From assembly GCF_003344625.1 (NCBI RefSeq), contig NZ_QPKJ02000006.1:496001-560000 (forward strand): DNA of 64,000 nt, read 5' to 3'. The notes under the pieces are model-generated. The model was given only the letters and a program-made list of their open reading frames with translations. It was not told the origin of the DNA and searched no databases. The DNA is from Solirubrobacter deserti (GTDB taxonomy: Bacteria > Actinomycetota > Thermoleophilia > Solirubrobacterales > Solirubrobacteraceae). Below are positions 23,270 to 32,380 of the stretch, one piece after another; within the stretch, counting starts at the first letter, position 1, and the number at the start of each line of letters is the position of its first letter. The position numbers were made by a program, and so were the translations under genes.

Positions 23270-24859
23270 TTACATGCGGATGGCGCCGGCCTTGCCGCTC
23301 TCGACGCCGAAGGTCGCCAGCGTCGTGGCGGTGCCGTACACGCGTTTCTCGACCTCGGTGACGATCCGGAACCGTGAGGTCCAGGACTGCGGGGTCATCG
23401 AGCACTCGACGTAGCCGCGCTGGTTGTTGCGGAACAGCAGGTGCGGGTTGTTGGCGTCGTTGTTCCAGCGGACGAACGGGTTCGGCGTGTTGCCGGCGGT
23501 CGAGAGCGAGGTGCCCATGAACTCGGTCGCCACGGGCGCGCCGTCGAGGCGGTTGAAGTCCGGCGGCACGTTGCGGACCCAGTTGTTGTGCGAGTCGCCC
23601 GTGATGACGATCGGGTTGGGCGTGCGGCGCTCGGCGAGTGTCGCGAGGATCTTCTGCCGGTCGGCGACATAGCCGTCCCAGTTGTCGGGGCTGTTGAACT
23701 CGACCGAGTTGAGCGCCGTGTCGCGGTCGAACGGCGAGAAGGCCTTGTTGTTGGCCAGGATGTTCCAGCCGGCCTTGGTGGTCGACAGCTCGTTCAGCAG
23801 CCAGCTCATCTGCTCGGCGCCGAGCATCGTCCGGTTCGGGTCCAGCTCGCTCGGCGTGTAGCCGTTCGCGCCGCGCGGGCTGGTCGGATCGGCGTTCGGG
23901 GAGCGGTACTGGCGCCCGTCGATCGCATAGAAGCTCGCCAGGCGGCCCCACTGGATCGTCCGGAACATCATCATCCCGGTGCCGGCGGAGGGCACCGCGG
24001 TCTTGCGGAGCGGCATGTGCTCGTAGTAGGCCTTGTAGGCGGCGGCGCGGACGGCCGGGAACTGCTCCGGCGGCACCTCCCCCGTCCCGGAGACGAGGCC
24101 CGCGTAGTTGTTGTCGACCTCGTGGTCGTCCCAGGTCATGAAGAACGGCAGCGCCGCGTGCACCTTCTGCAGGTCCGGATCGGTCTTGTACTGCGCGTGC
24201 CGGATCCGGAAGTCCGACAGTGACGCGAGCCTGACGGCGGGCAGGTGCGGGCGGAACGGGGCGGTGCCGCCGGGCCCCTCGTAGATGTAGTCGCCGAGGT
24301 GGACGACGAACTGCGGGTCGCGCCGGACGATGTCGTCGTAGACGTTGAAGTAGCCGTTGGCCCAGTTGTGGCAGGACACGAACGCGAAGGTCAGCTCGCG
24401 GTTGGCGTGCAGCGGCGGCGGCGCGGTCCGCGTACGCCCGACGGGGCTCACGTTCGTACCCCACTTGAAGCGGTAGAAGTACTCGCGCGCGGGCAGCAGG
24501 CCGGCGACCTCGACGTGGACGCTGTGCGCCCATTCGGGGACGGCGTACTCCACGCCCTTGCGGACCGGGAACTTGAACTGCTCGTCGAGCGCGACCTCGT
24601 ACTGGACCGCGCAGCGCTCCGGGCGCATGCCGCCGAGGGCCAGCTCCGGCTGCGGGGCGAGCCGCGTCCACAGCACGACCCCGTCCGGCGTCGGGTCGCC
24701 CGAGGCGACGCCGAGCGAGAACGGATTCCCGTCCACGCTCGACGACGACGTCGCGCGCGCGATCGTCGGAGCGAGCACGACGCCGGCCGCGAGCGTCCCG
24801 CCTGTACGAAGCAATGTCCGCCGGCTGATGCGCCGGTCCCAATCCCCACTGATGCTCAT
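23270..24859 (-). CDS. Tat-exported PhoD-family alkaline phosphatase/phosphodiesterase (copy 1)
   Basis: Extracellular Ca/Fe-dependent phosphatase of about 529 residues. It starts MSISGDWDRRISRRTLLR, a twin-arginine signal, then an N-terminal Fn3-like PhoD_N domain (NPFSLGVASGDPTPDGVVLW) and the metallophosphatase domain: FAFVSCHNWANGYF, FVVHLGDYIYE, TWDDHEVDNNYAG and ITGDSHNNWVRN, which supply metal ligands. Start is set at ATG 24859 (GGAG five bases upstream), matching the paralogue; a GTG at 24871 is also in frame. Last gene of a three-gene operon. It should release phosphate from phosphoesters or teichoic-type polymers. Confidence 0.93.
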   Translation of the reverse strand: MSISGDWDRRISRRTLLRTGGTLAAGVVLAPTIARATSSSSVDGNPFSLGVASGDPTPDGVVLWTRLAPQPELALGGMRPERCAVQYEVALDEQFKFPVRKGVEYAVPEWAHSVHVEVAGLLPAREYFYRFKWGTNVSPVGRTRTAPPPLHANRELTFAFVSCHNWANGYFNVYDDIVRRDPQFVVHLGDYIYEGPGGTAPFRPHLPAVRLASLSDFRIRHAQYKTDPDLQKVHAALPFFMTWDDHEVDNNYAGLVSGTGEVPPEQFPAVRAAAYKAYYEHMPLRKTAVPSAGTGMMMFRTIQWGRLASFYAIDGRQYRSPNADPTSPRGANGYTPSELDPNRTMLGAEQMSWLLNELSTTKAGWNILANNKAFSPFDRDTALNSVEFNSPDNWDGYVADRQKILATLAERRTPNPIVITGDSHNNWVRNVPPDFNRLDGAPVATEFMGTSLSTAGNTPNPFVRWNNDANNPHLLFRNNQRGYVECSMTPQSWTSRFRIVTEVEKRVYGTATTLATFGVESGKAGAIRM

Positions 24860-24939
24860 GTCTCCGGGCACCCCACAGTGCGTCGAACTGCCATGTGTTT
24901 GAAGTTCGTGACCCGTCCCCTGGATGACGGGTCACGTGG

Positions 24940-26517
24940 CTATGCGCGCGCGGCGCCGCCGCGGCCGCTCTCGACCACGAACGAGGTGAGCGTCGAGCCC
25001 TGGCCATGGACGCGGGTCTCGACCGAGGGGACGATCCGGAAGTTCGTCGCCCACAGCTGCGGCGTCAGCACGCACTCCACGTAGCCGCGGTTGTTGTTGC
25101 GCAGGAGCTGGTGCGGATTGTGGGAATCGTCCTGCCACTGGATCACCGGCTCCTCCTTGTCTCCGCCCGTGCTGACGGAGGTGCCCAGGAACTCGGTGGC
25201 GACCGGGGCACCGTCCAGGCTGTTGAAGTTCGGCGGGACGTTGCGCACGTAGTTGCTGTGCGTGTCGCCGGTGATCACCACGGCGTTCAGTCCCCGGCGA
25301 GCGGCGATCGCGTCCAGGATCCGCTGGCGGTCGGCGACATAGCCGTCCCAGGTCGTCGGGTTGTTGAACGCGACCCGGTCGATCGCGGTGTTGCGGTCCA
25401 CGGGCGCGAACGCCTTGTTGTTGGCGAGCACGTTCCACCCGGCTTGCGAGCTCGACAGCTCCTCCAGCAGCCACGCCATCTGCGCGCCGCCGAGCATCGT
25501 CCGCGACGGGTCGATCTCGGCGTCGGTGTAGCCGTGGCGCCGCCGCGTCCCACCGGACACATCGCCCGAGCGGTACTGGCGCCCGTCGATCATGTTAACC
25601 GTCGCGAGCCGCCCCCAGTGGAAGCGCCGGTACAGGTCCATGTCCGGCCCGGACGGCATCGAGGAGCCCCGCAGCGGCATGTGCTCGTAGTAGGCCTTGT
25701 ACGCCGCGGCCCGGCGAGCGCGGAACACGTCGACGGACTGGCCCGACTCGTTCTCGAGGTTCGCGTAGGCGTTGTCGACCTCGTGGTCGTCCCAGGTCAC
25801 GAGGAACGGCAGTGCGGCGTGCGCCGCCTGCAGGTCCGGGTCCGTCTTGGTCTGCGCGTGCCGGATGCGATAGTCCGACAGCGTCATCAGCTCCACGGCC
25901 GGCAGCGGCTGCTGGAAAGGCGCCACGCCGCCGTAGTTCTCATAGATGTAGTCGCCGAGGTGCACGACGAACTCCGGGTCGCGCGCGACGATGTCCTCGT
26001 AGGCGTTGAAGTAGCCGTTCGCCCAGTTCTGGCACGAGACGAACGCGAACTTCAGCTCGCGGTTGGCGAAAAAGGGCGGCGGCGCGGTGCGCGTGCGCCC
26101 GACCGGGCTCACGTGCGCGCCCCACTTGAAGCGGTAGAAGTACTCGCGCGCCGGCAGCAATCCGCGCACGTCGACATGGACGCTGTGCGCCCACTCGGCC
26201 ACCGCGTACTCGGTCCCGCGCCTGACCGGGAACTTGAACTGCTCGTCGAGCGCGACCTCGTACTGCACCGCGCAGCGCTGCGTGCCCATCCCGCCGTCGA
26301 CCGTCAGCGGCGCCGGGGCCAGCCGTGTCCAGAGCACCACCCCGTCCGGCGTGGGATCACCCGAAGCGATCCCGAGCGAGAACGGATCTCCGCCCGCGCT
26401 CCACGACGTCGCGCGCGCGAGCGCGGGCGCCAGCACCACGCCCGCCGCGAGCGTCCCCCCGGTCCGCAGCAGCGTGCGCCGGCTGATCCGTCGGTCCCAA
26501 TCCCCGGTGATGCTCAT
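24940..26517 (-). CDS. Tat-exported PhoD-family alkaline phosphatase/phosphodiesterase (copy 2)
   Basis: Protein of 525 residues, a close paralogue of the next gene downstream with the same Tat signal (DRRISRRTLLRTGG) and the same metal-binding motifs (FVSCQNWANGYF, VVHLGDYIYE, TWDDHEVDNAYA, ITGDTHSNYVRN). The pair arose by tandem duplication and then diverged, notably in the substrate-facing loops (SGGTRRRHGYTD versus SPRGANGYTP). Start ATG 26517 lies two bases after the stop of the propeller gene, so it is co-transcribed. Predicted role: phosphate scavenging outside the cell. Confidence 0.93.
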   Translation of the reverse strand: MSITGDWDRRISRRTLLRTGGTLAAGVVLAPALARATSWSAGGDPFSLGIASGDPTPDGVVLWTRLAPAPLTVDGGMGTQRCAVQYEVALDEQFKFPVRRGTEYAVAEWAHSVHVDVRGLLPAREYFYRFKWGAHVSPVGRTRTAPPPFFANRELKFAFVSCQNWANGYFNAYEDIVARDPEFVVHLGDYIYENYGGVAPFQQPLPAVELMTLSDYRIRHAQTKTDPDLQAAHAALPFLVTWDDHEVDNAYANLENESGQSVDVFRARRAAAYKAYYEHMPLRGSSMPSGPDMDLYRRFHWGRLATVNMIDGRQYRSGDVSGGTRRRHGYTDAEIDPSRTMLGGAQMAWLLEELSSSQAGWNVLANNKAFAPVDRNTAIDRVAFNNPTTWDGYVADRQRILDAIAARRGLNAVVITGDTHSNYVRNVPPNFNSLDGAPVATEFLGTSVSTGGDKEEPVIQWQDDSHNPHQLLRNNNRGYVECVLTPQLWATNFRIVPSVETRVHGQGSTLTSFVVESGRGGAARA

Positions 26518-26519
26518 CG

Positions 26520-28898
26520 CTACGGCTGCGTCGTCGACAGCGTGAAGGTCACGGTCTTGGAGTAGCGCCCGGTGCGCAGTGCGTCGGTGGCCTTCACGAA
26601 CTGCTTGAAGCCGACCGTGACCTGCTCGTTGGAGACCGGGCCGTCCCAGATGGACTTCGAGAGCGCGACCTCCAGCGGCTCCGGCAGCTTGAAGGCGCCG
26701 TTGACGAGGTGACCGGGCTCGCCGACCGACAGCGTGGCGTCGCCCGCCGTGGACGTGACGGTCGCCGCGGCGGTCGTCTCGTACAGGCGCTCGACGCCCG
26801 GCACGAACGGGCCGAGCGGATCCGGGGTGCCGACCGCCAGCGACAGCGTGGCCGGGACGGTGCCGCCGACAGGCGTCTCGGCCGAGGTCTGGTAGGCCGG
26901 CAGGCGCTCGTCCAGCTCTTGAAACGCGTTGTCCATGTGGCCGATGAAGACGCGGCCTTCGGGGCTCACCGCGAGCCGCAACCAGGCGTCCAGGTCACGG
27001 CGCAGCGAGTAGGCGCCGAGCGAGAGCGTCTGCAGCAGCTCGGGCTTGACCGTCGAGCCGATCGTGACGGTCTCGGGGTCGCGCAGGACGTAGACCTCGA
27101 TCGCTTGCTGCTCCGGGACGCGGACGGCGAACAGCAGGTCGCCGCCGGGGGTCGCCTCGGTGTCCTGCACGTACGGGTTGCGCTCCGGGATCTCGAGCGT
27201 GAACGCCCCGAGCGACGTGCCCGTCGAGAGCTCGTAGACGTCGACGGAGCCGAACGCGGGGTTGTAGGTGCGATCGCCGATGCGCGTACCGCCGAACGTG
27301 CCGGCGTCCGCGCGCTCGAGGACCGTCTCGCCCGCCCGATTCACGCGGGTGAGCGGGCCTTCGGTGCTGCGCAGCCAGTAGCCGCCGGCGCCGTCCGGGA
27401 CGGCGTCGCCCGCGTGCGAGCCGACCGTCCGGGCGTTGGGCCCGCGCGGGTCGTCCGGATCGACGGACAGCACGCCGTTGTCGGTCGGGAACAGGATCCG
27501 GCCGTCGTCGTAGGTCATCGACTTCGGGTTGCCGCCAAAGCCGTAGGTGAGCTCGAACTCGAAGCTGCGGTCCTCGGGTACGACGGGGATGACCGCGTGC
27601 GCGCCGGGCGCCGCGACCTTGAACACGGACAGGCCGCCCGACTCGCCGGAAGCGAGCACCAGGTTCCGCTCGGGGATCGGCACGACGTACTCGGGACGCT
27701 CGCCCGTCGTGAGGATCTGCAGCAGCTTCGGGGCGGCGGGATCGGCCAGGTCGAGGATGTGCAGCTGGTTGCCGCGCTCGGACACCACGAAGCCGAGCAG
27801 CGACTCGCCGAAGCGCGCGACGGCCGCTCCCTCGTACTGGTGGCCCGCGTCGCCGGCGTCGCTCGTCGGGTAGAAGCCGCGGCGCGCGGTCTCGCGCTCG
27901 CCCGCGAGCCCGGAGTCGTACACCAGCGCGCCCGTCTCGGCGTTGTAGATGCCGTACCCGCGGCCGCCGAACTTGCGCGTGACGGCGCCGGAGTCGATCG
28001 CGCGGACGCCGTCGGAGAAGAAGTCCTTCTCACCCTCGTTGGCCGCCAGGAAGTGCGTGCCGTCGGGCAGCCAGGCGACGCCGTCGGGCATGCGCGGAGC
28101 CTTCGCCGGCGCCGTCCAGTCCCACGGCCCGAACTGCCGGCGCTCCTTGTACGTGGTGGTGTCGGTCGAGCCCGCGTCGATCAGCCTCTGCACGGCGCCG
28201 GACACGAGATCGACGAGCGCGAACGCGTTCTGGTCCTGGACCGAGACGAGCGCGACGTTGTCCTCGCGGACGTCGACGTGCTCGGGTTGGAGCTTGAGCG
28301 TCACGTCCAGCGGCTTGAACCAACGTTCGTCGTCGCGGGCCGGCAGCGCGATCTTGCGCGTCGTCCAGTCGGCCACGTCGCGCCCGAGCATGTCGAGCAC
28401 GATCACCGAGCCGTCGTTGAAGCCCCGGTCCTGCTCGTCGGCGATCGCCGCGTACTGCCCATCGGGGGACACGTCGACCGAGTCGCCGCTCGGGATCGCG
28501 ATCCGGCGGACCTCGGCGAGCGTGCCCGCGTCCAGGATGCGCAGGTTGCGCGCGTCCGGCCCGCCCGGGTGCTCCGGGTCCAGCTGCTGGTCGACGACGA
28601 GCAGGTAGCGCCCGTCCTTGGTGAACGCCAACGCGGTCTGGTCGGTCTCGACGCTCGCCTTCACCCGCAGGGCGGCGGGATCGGTGATGTCGACGAGCGC
28701 GATCCCGGTGGCCGGCGTCGCGGTCGCGACCGTCCTGCCGTCGGGCGAGACGCTGATCGCCTCCGGGGACACGTCGGTGAACAGCGGGCCCGCCGGCGTG
28801 AAGACCGGCACGGCGGCCCCGGCGGGTGCGGCAAGCGTGAACAGGCCGAGCGCGGCGGCCGTCCCGGCCAGCCGCGTCAGGCGCGCGGATCCATGCAC
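26520..28898 (-). CDS. secreted beta-propeller protein (choice-of-anchor-I/YVTN-like)
   Basis: Protein of about 792 residues with a Sec signal (RLTRLAGTAAALGLFTLAA ending AGAA). Repeated blade motifs such as ISVSPDGRTVATATP, DVSPDGQYAAIADEQD and EGAAVARFGESLLGFVVSE mark a WD40/YVTN-type propeller; the C-terminal 130 residues look like a beta-sandwich (LSVGEPGHLVNGAFKLPE). The start is GTG 28898, with GGAG six bases upstream, rather than GTG 28934. First gene of the operon with two PhoD phosphatases, so it may bind the phosphorylated polymer they attack, or be an esterase-like partner. Enzymatic function unproven. Confidence 0.78.
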   Translation of the reverse strand: MHGSARLTRLAGTAAALGLFTLAAPAGAAVPVFTPAGPLFTDVSPEAISVSPDGRTVATATPATGIALVDITDPAALRVKASVETDQTALAFTKDGRYLLVVDQQLDPEHPGGPDARNLRILDAGTLAEVRRIAIPSGDSVDVSPDGQYAAIADEQDRGFNDGSVIVLDMLGRDVADWTTRKIALPARDDERWFKPLDVTLKLQPEHVDVREDNVALVSVQDQNAFALVDLVSGAVQRLIDAGSTDTTTYKERRQFGPWDWTAPAKAPRMPDGVAWLPDGTHFLAANEGEKDFFSDGVRAIDSGAVTRKFGGRGYGIYNAETGALVYDSGLAGERETARRGFYPTSDAGDAGHQYEGAAVARFGESLLGFVVSERGNQLHILDLADPAAPKLLQILTTGERPEYVVPIPERNLVLASGESGGLSVFKVAAPGAHAVIPVVPEDRSFEFELTYGFGGNPKSMTYDDGRILFPTDNGVLSVDPDDPRGPNARTVGSHAGDAVPDGAGGYWLRSTEGPLTRVNRAGETVLERADAGTFGGTRIGDRTYNPAFGSVDVYELSTGTSLGAFTLEIPERNPYVQDTEATPGGDLLFAVRVPEQQAIEVYVLRDPETVTIGSTVKPELLQTLSLGAYSLRRDLDAWLRLAVSPEGRVFIGHMDNAFQELDERLPAYQTSAETPVGGTVPATLSLAVGTPDPLGPFVPGVERLYETTAAATVTSTAGDATLSVGEPGHLVNGAFKLPEPLEVALSKSIWDGPVSNEQVTVGFKQFVKATDALRTGRYSKTVTFTLSTTQP

Positions 28899-29317
28899 TG
28901 AAGCTCCAAATCTCTGGTGAAGTGAGCGCGACACTACGGACGCCGCGGTCCGGAACCCGGAGCCGGCTACGGATTGTTCACGAGGCAGGCGCTCTGCCTA
29001 GGCGGGCCGAAGCGACCCGCTGCTGCCGGGTAGAACGGGACGCGTCGATCGCCCCGACTCGTCCGCGCACCGGCAGCGCGGGACCGTCCGTCGCTCCGGC
29101 GTGTGCGAGGAAGCAGCGGTCAACCGGCCGTCGCATTCGTTGACCTCGCGCAACGGGTCACGTCCCGAGCTCGTCAAGCAGTGCTGCTCGATGAGCACAG
29201 GCGGCCCGACGACGGCGGCATTCGGCCTCAACTACCGCGTGCGCCCGCAGGAGGCGCGGACGCGCGATTGTCTTGGCGCCAGCGCCGTGTCGGCTGGGAC
29301 CGGTTAGGGTCAAGGCG
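28899..29317. other. divergent intergenic region
   Basis: About 420 bp between the propeller operon and the PAS-SpoIIE gene. No gene is convincing. TAGGGT (29305-29310) is a probable -10 for the rightward gene, seven bases before its ATG. Confidence 0.5.
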
Positions 29318-31336
29318 ATGAGCGGTCGACGCGCCAAGACGAGTGCCTCCAGCCGCGCGGACGACTACCTGCGGCTTCTGGTCGATTCCCAGCCGGACTA
29401 CGCGATCTTCCTGCTGGACGACTCCGGCCACGTCGTGACGTGGAACGGTGGCGCCCGCCGGCTGAAGGGCTATGAGGCGGACGAGATCGTCGGGCGCCAC
29501 TTCTCCGTGTTCTATCCGGCCGAGGCGGTCGCCGAGGGGGTCCCGGAGCAGATCCTGGAATCCGCGCGGCTGACCGGGCGCTATGAGGCCGAAGGCTGGC
29601 GGGTGCGCAAGGACGGCACGACGTTCTGGGCCGACGTCGTCATCACCGCGCTGCGCGACGAGGAAGGCGCGCTCGTGGGCTTCGGAAAGGTGACGCGCGA
29701 CCTCACCAGCCGCCAGCTGGCGACCGAGCAGCTCCGCTCGACGGCGACGGAGCTTCGCATCGCCAATGCCGAGCTCGAGCAGTTCCGGCTGCTGGTCACG
29801 ACCGTGCGCGACTACGCGATCTTCGTGCTCGACGCGTCCGGCGTGATCCAGACGTGGAACGCCGGCGCCGAACGCATCAAGGGCTACACGGCCGATGAAG
29901 CGATCGGCCGGCACTTCGAGCTGTTCTACACCGAGGCCGCCCGCGCTCGACGGCACCCCGCGTACGAGCTGGAGGTCGCGGCGCGCGAGGGCCGCTTCGA
30001 GGAGGAGGGATGGCGGCTTCGCAAGGACGGCACGCTGTTCTGGGCCAACGTCGTCATCACGGCCCTCCGCGACGCTCGCGGAGTGCTCCTCGGGTTCGCC
30101 AAGGTCACACGCGACCTGACCGAGCGCCGTGAGGCCCAGCAACGCCTCGAGGACTCCGAACGCCGTGCGCGCGAGGAAGCGGAGCGCCAGCGTCGCCGCA
30201 GCGCCGCGCTCGTGCAGGTCAGTCGCGCCATCGTGGCCCGGCTCGAGCTCGACGAGATCCTCCAGACGGCCACCGACGCGGCGACCGATCTGACCGGTGC
30301 CGAGTTCGGCGTGTTCGAACGCGACTTCACCGAGACCCGCATCGTCCGCAGCGACGACATCGGCGCGGCACGCCCGGGCCTCCCGGAGCCGGTGCGCAGC
30401 TACCTGGCCGTGCCGATCCGGACGTCCGACGGCACGATCGCGGGCGGGATGGTGTTCGGACATCGCGATGCCGCGGTCTTCGACGCCGAGGCGGAAGCCG
30501 CCGCGGCGAGCATCGCGTCCACGGCGGCGGTCGCGATCGCCAACGCCGAGCTGCTGCAGTCGGCGCGTCGCGAGGCCGCCGCGCGCGAGGCAGCTCTGCA
30601 CCAGCGCGACCAGGTCGCGCTCGCCCTGCAGCGGAGCCTGCTTCCCCCTGACCTGCCCGCGATCCCGGGACTGGAGCTGGGCGCCCACTACCACGCGGGC
30701 ACCGAGCTCGTCGGCGGGGACTTCTACGACGTCTTCGCGCTCGGCGACGACACCTGGGGCCTCGTCCTGGGCGACGTGTGCGGCAGCGGCCCCGAGGCCG
30801 CCTCGCAGACCGCGCTGACCCGGCACACCGTGCGTACGGCCGCGATGTTCGACACCGAGCCGGTGACCGTCCTGATGACGCTCAACCACGCGCTGCTGCG
30901 CTCGAACACCACGCGCTTCACCACAGCCACGTTTCTCCGGCTCAGCGCTTCGGCCGATCGCAGCGAGGTCACCGTCAGCATCGGGTCCGGCGGCCATCCC
31001 CCCGCGCTGATCTGGCGTGCCGACGGCAGCTTCCACGAAAGCCCTGCACGCGGTCCCCTGCTCGGCGTCACCGGATTCCCCGTCAACGCGTTCGAGGTCG
31101 CGCACCACACGCTCGCGGCGGGCGACACGCTCGTGCTCTACACGGACGGCCTGACGGAGGCGCGTGCCGCGGGCGTGCTGTTCGGGCTCGAAGGCGTTCA
31201 GACGACGCTGACACGCCACCGCGGCGCCTCGCCGTCCGGCGTGGCCAACGCGCTGGTCGACGCCGCGCTCGCCCACGCTGCCGCGCCGTTGCGAGACGAC
31301 GTCGCGATCGTCGTCATCCGGGTGCCGCGCGCGTGA
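29318..31336 (+). CDS. PAS-PAS-GAF-SpoIIE (PP2C) serine phosphatase
   Basis: Signalling phosphatase of 672 residues. Two similar PAS domains, at about 14-130 (YAIFLLDDSGHVVTWNGGAR) and 145-262 (YAIFVLDASGVIQTWNAGAE), each end in KVTRDL. A coiled segment (RREAQQRLEDSERRAREEAE) leads to a GAF domain (VSRAIVARLELDEILQTATD) and a RsbU/SpoIIE phosphatase domain (about 440-672) with VGGDFYDVFALGDDTW, LGDVCGSGPEAA and LVLYTDGLTEAR carrying the Mn-binding Asp residues. It should dephosphorylate an anti-anti-sigma factor in response to light, redox or small ligands. The adjacent HATPase gene is a plausible partner. Confidence 0.92.
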   Translation: MSGRRAKTSASSRADDYLRLLVDSQPDYAIFLLDDSGHVVTWNGGARRLKGYEADEIVGRHFSVFYPAEAVAEGVPEQILESARLTGRYEAEGWRVRKDGTTFWADVVITALRDEEGALVGFGKVTRDLTSRQLATEQLRSTATELRIANAELEQFRLLVTTVRDYAIFVLDASGVIQTWNAGAERIKGYTADEAIGRHFELFYTEAARARRHPAYELEVAAREGRFEEEGWRLRKDGTLFWANVVITALRDARGVLLGFAKVTRDLTERREAQQRLEDSERRAREEAERQRRRSAALVQVSRAIVARLELDEILQTATDAATDLTGAEFGVFERDFTETRIVRSDDIGAARPGLPEPVRSYLAVPIRTSDGTIAGGMVFGHRDAAVFDAEAEAAAASIASTAAVAIANAELLQSARREAAAREAALHQRDQVALALQRSLLPPDLPAIPGLELGAHYHAGTELVGGDFYDVFALGDDTWGLVLGDVCGSGPEAASQTALTRHTVRTAAMFDTEPVTVLMTLNHALLRSNTTRFTTATFLRLSASADRSEVTVSIGSGGHPPALIWRADGSFHESPARGPLLGVTGFPVNAFEVAHHTLAAGDTLVLYTDGLTEARAAGVLFGLEGVQTTLTRHRGASPSGVANALVDAALAHAAAPLRDDVAIVVIRVPRA

Positions 31337-31399
31337 CGTACGCGGATCACCCCGCATTGCTGACCGTGGAGTTGATCGCGGTGCCCGACCGCGGCTAGC

Positions 31400-32329
31400 A
31401 TGCGCATCCCCGTGCCGACCACGATCGCCCCTCATGCCGTGGCCACCGGCGACCACGTCGTCCAGCTCTACGAACGTGACTCGCAGCTGATCGACGGTGT
31501 CAGCGCCTACCTGAGCGAGGGTCTGCGCTCCGGAGCGACGGGCATCGTCATCGCCACCGAGGCGCACCGTGCCGCGCTCGAGTCGGATCTCCGAGACGCC
31601 GGCGTCGATGCCACCGCAGCGGTTGAGGACGGCACGTTGCTGTGGCTCGACGCCGCCGCGACGCTCAAGCGCATCACCACCGACGACGGCGTCGATCCCG
31701 ACGCGTTCTTCGCGCACATCGGGGGCCTCGTCGAGGCCGCCGGCGCCCACGGACAGCCCGTCCGCCTGTTCGGCGAGATGGTGGCGCTGCTGTGGGAGGC
31801 GGGCAGCGTGGTGGCGGCCGTGGACCTCGAGACGCTGTGGAACCAGCTGGGCGAGCGCATGCCGTTCTCCCTGTACTGCGCGTACCACAGCGACTGCGTC
31901 GCGGCCGACGAGGTCGAGCGCGTGTGCCACCTCCACTCCGCCGTGGTGGCTCACACGGACCCCACGGACCGATGGCCGCTCGCGAGCGACCATGCCGCGG
32001 CGCGCGAGGCGCGAGGGCTGGTCGTCGACGCGCTGCACCGCCTGGGCCATCAGGGCGAGACGCTCGCGAACGCTCGGCTCGTCGTCACCGAACTGGTCGC
32101 CAACGCCGTCATCCACGGCCACCCGCAGGTCACGGTCTCGCTGCGCAGCCACGGCACGACGGTGCGGCTCCTCGTGGCCGACGGAAGCCCGACGATGCCT
32201 GTCATCCGGGAAGCGACGTCCACGTCGACGTCGGGTCGCGGGCTGCAGCTCGTCGATGCGCTCGCCACCCGCTGGGGCGCACACCGCACCCCAGCCGGCA
32301 AGGTGATCTGGGCCGAGCTGTCGGGGTGA
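31400..32329 (+). CDS. MEDS domain-HATPase protein (anti-sigma kinase-like)
   Basis: Protein of 309 residues. The first about 190 form a MEDS (DcmR-type sensory) domain: GDHVVQLYERDSQLIDGVSAYL, EGLRSGATGIVIATEAHRA, VRLFGEMVALLW and FSLYCAYH. The C-terminus is a HATPase_c_2 domain with the N-box VTELVANAVIHG and G-boxes VADGSPTMP and GRGLQLVDALATRWG, as in RsbW-type serine kinases. Combined with the phosphatase 63 bp upstream it suggests a partner-switching stress module; the sigma and antagonist genes are not here. Confidence 0.88.
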   Translation: MRIPVPTTIAPHAVATGDHVVQLYERDSQLIDGVSAYLSEGLRSGATGIVIATEAHRAALESDLRDAGVDATAAVEDGTLLWLDAAATLKRITTDDGVDPDAFFAHIGGLVEAAGAHGQPVRLFGEMVALLWEAGSVVAAVDLETLWNQLGERMPFSLYCAYHSDCVAADEVERVCHLHSAVVAHTDPTDRWPLASDHAAAREARGLVVDALHRLGHQGETLANARLVVTELVANAVIHGHPQVTVSLRSHGTTVRLLVADGSPTMPVIREATSTSTSGRGLQLVDALATRWGAHRTPAGKVIWAELSG

Positions 32330-32380
32330 GCGCCGCGGCGGACGGCCGCGGCACGGTCCCGAGCACCCACGGCGCGACGC

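Noticed and set aside
29228..32284. Long minus-strand frame opposite the PAS-SpoIIE and MEDS genes
   Set aside because: No recognisable domain, biased composition; the plus strand has well-defined families over the whole stretch.
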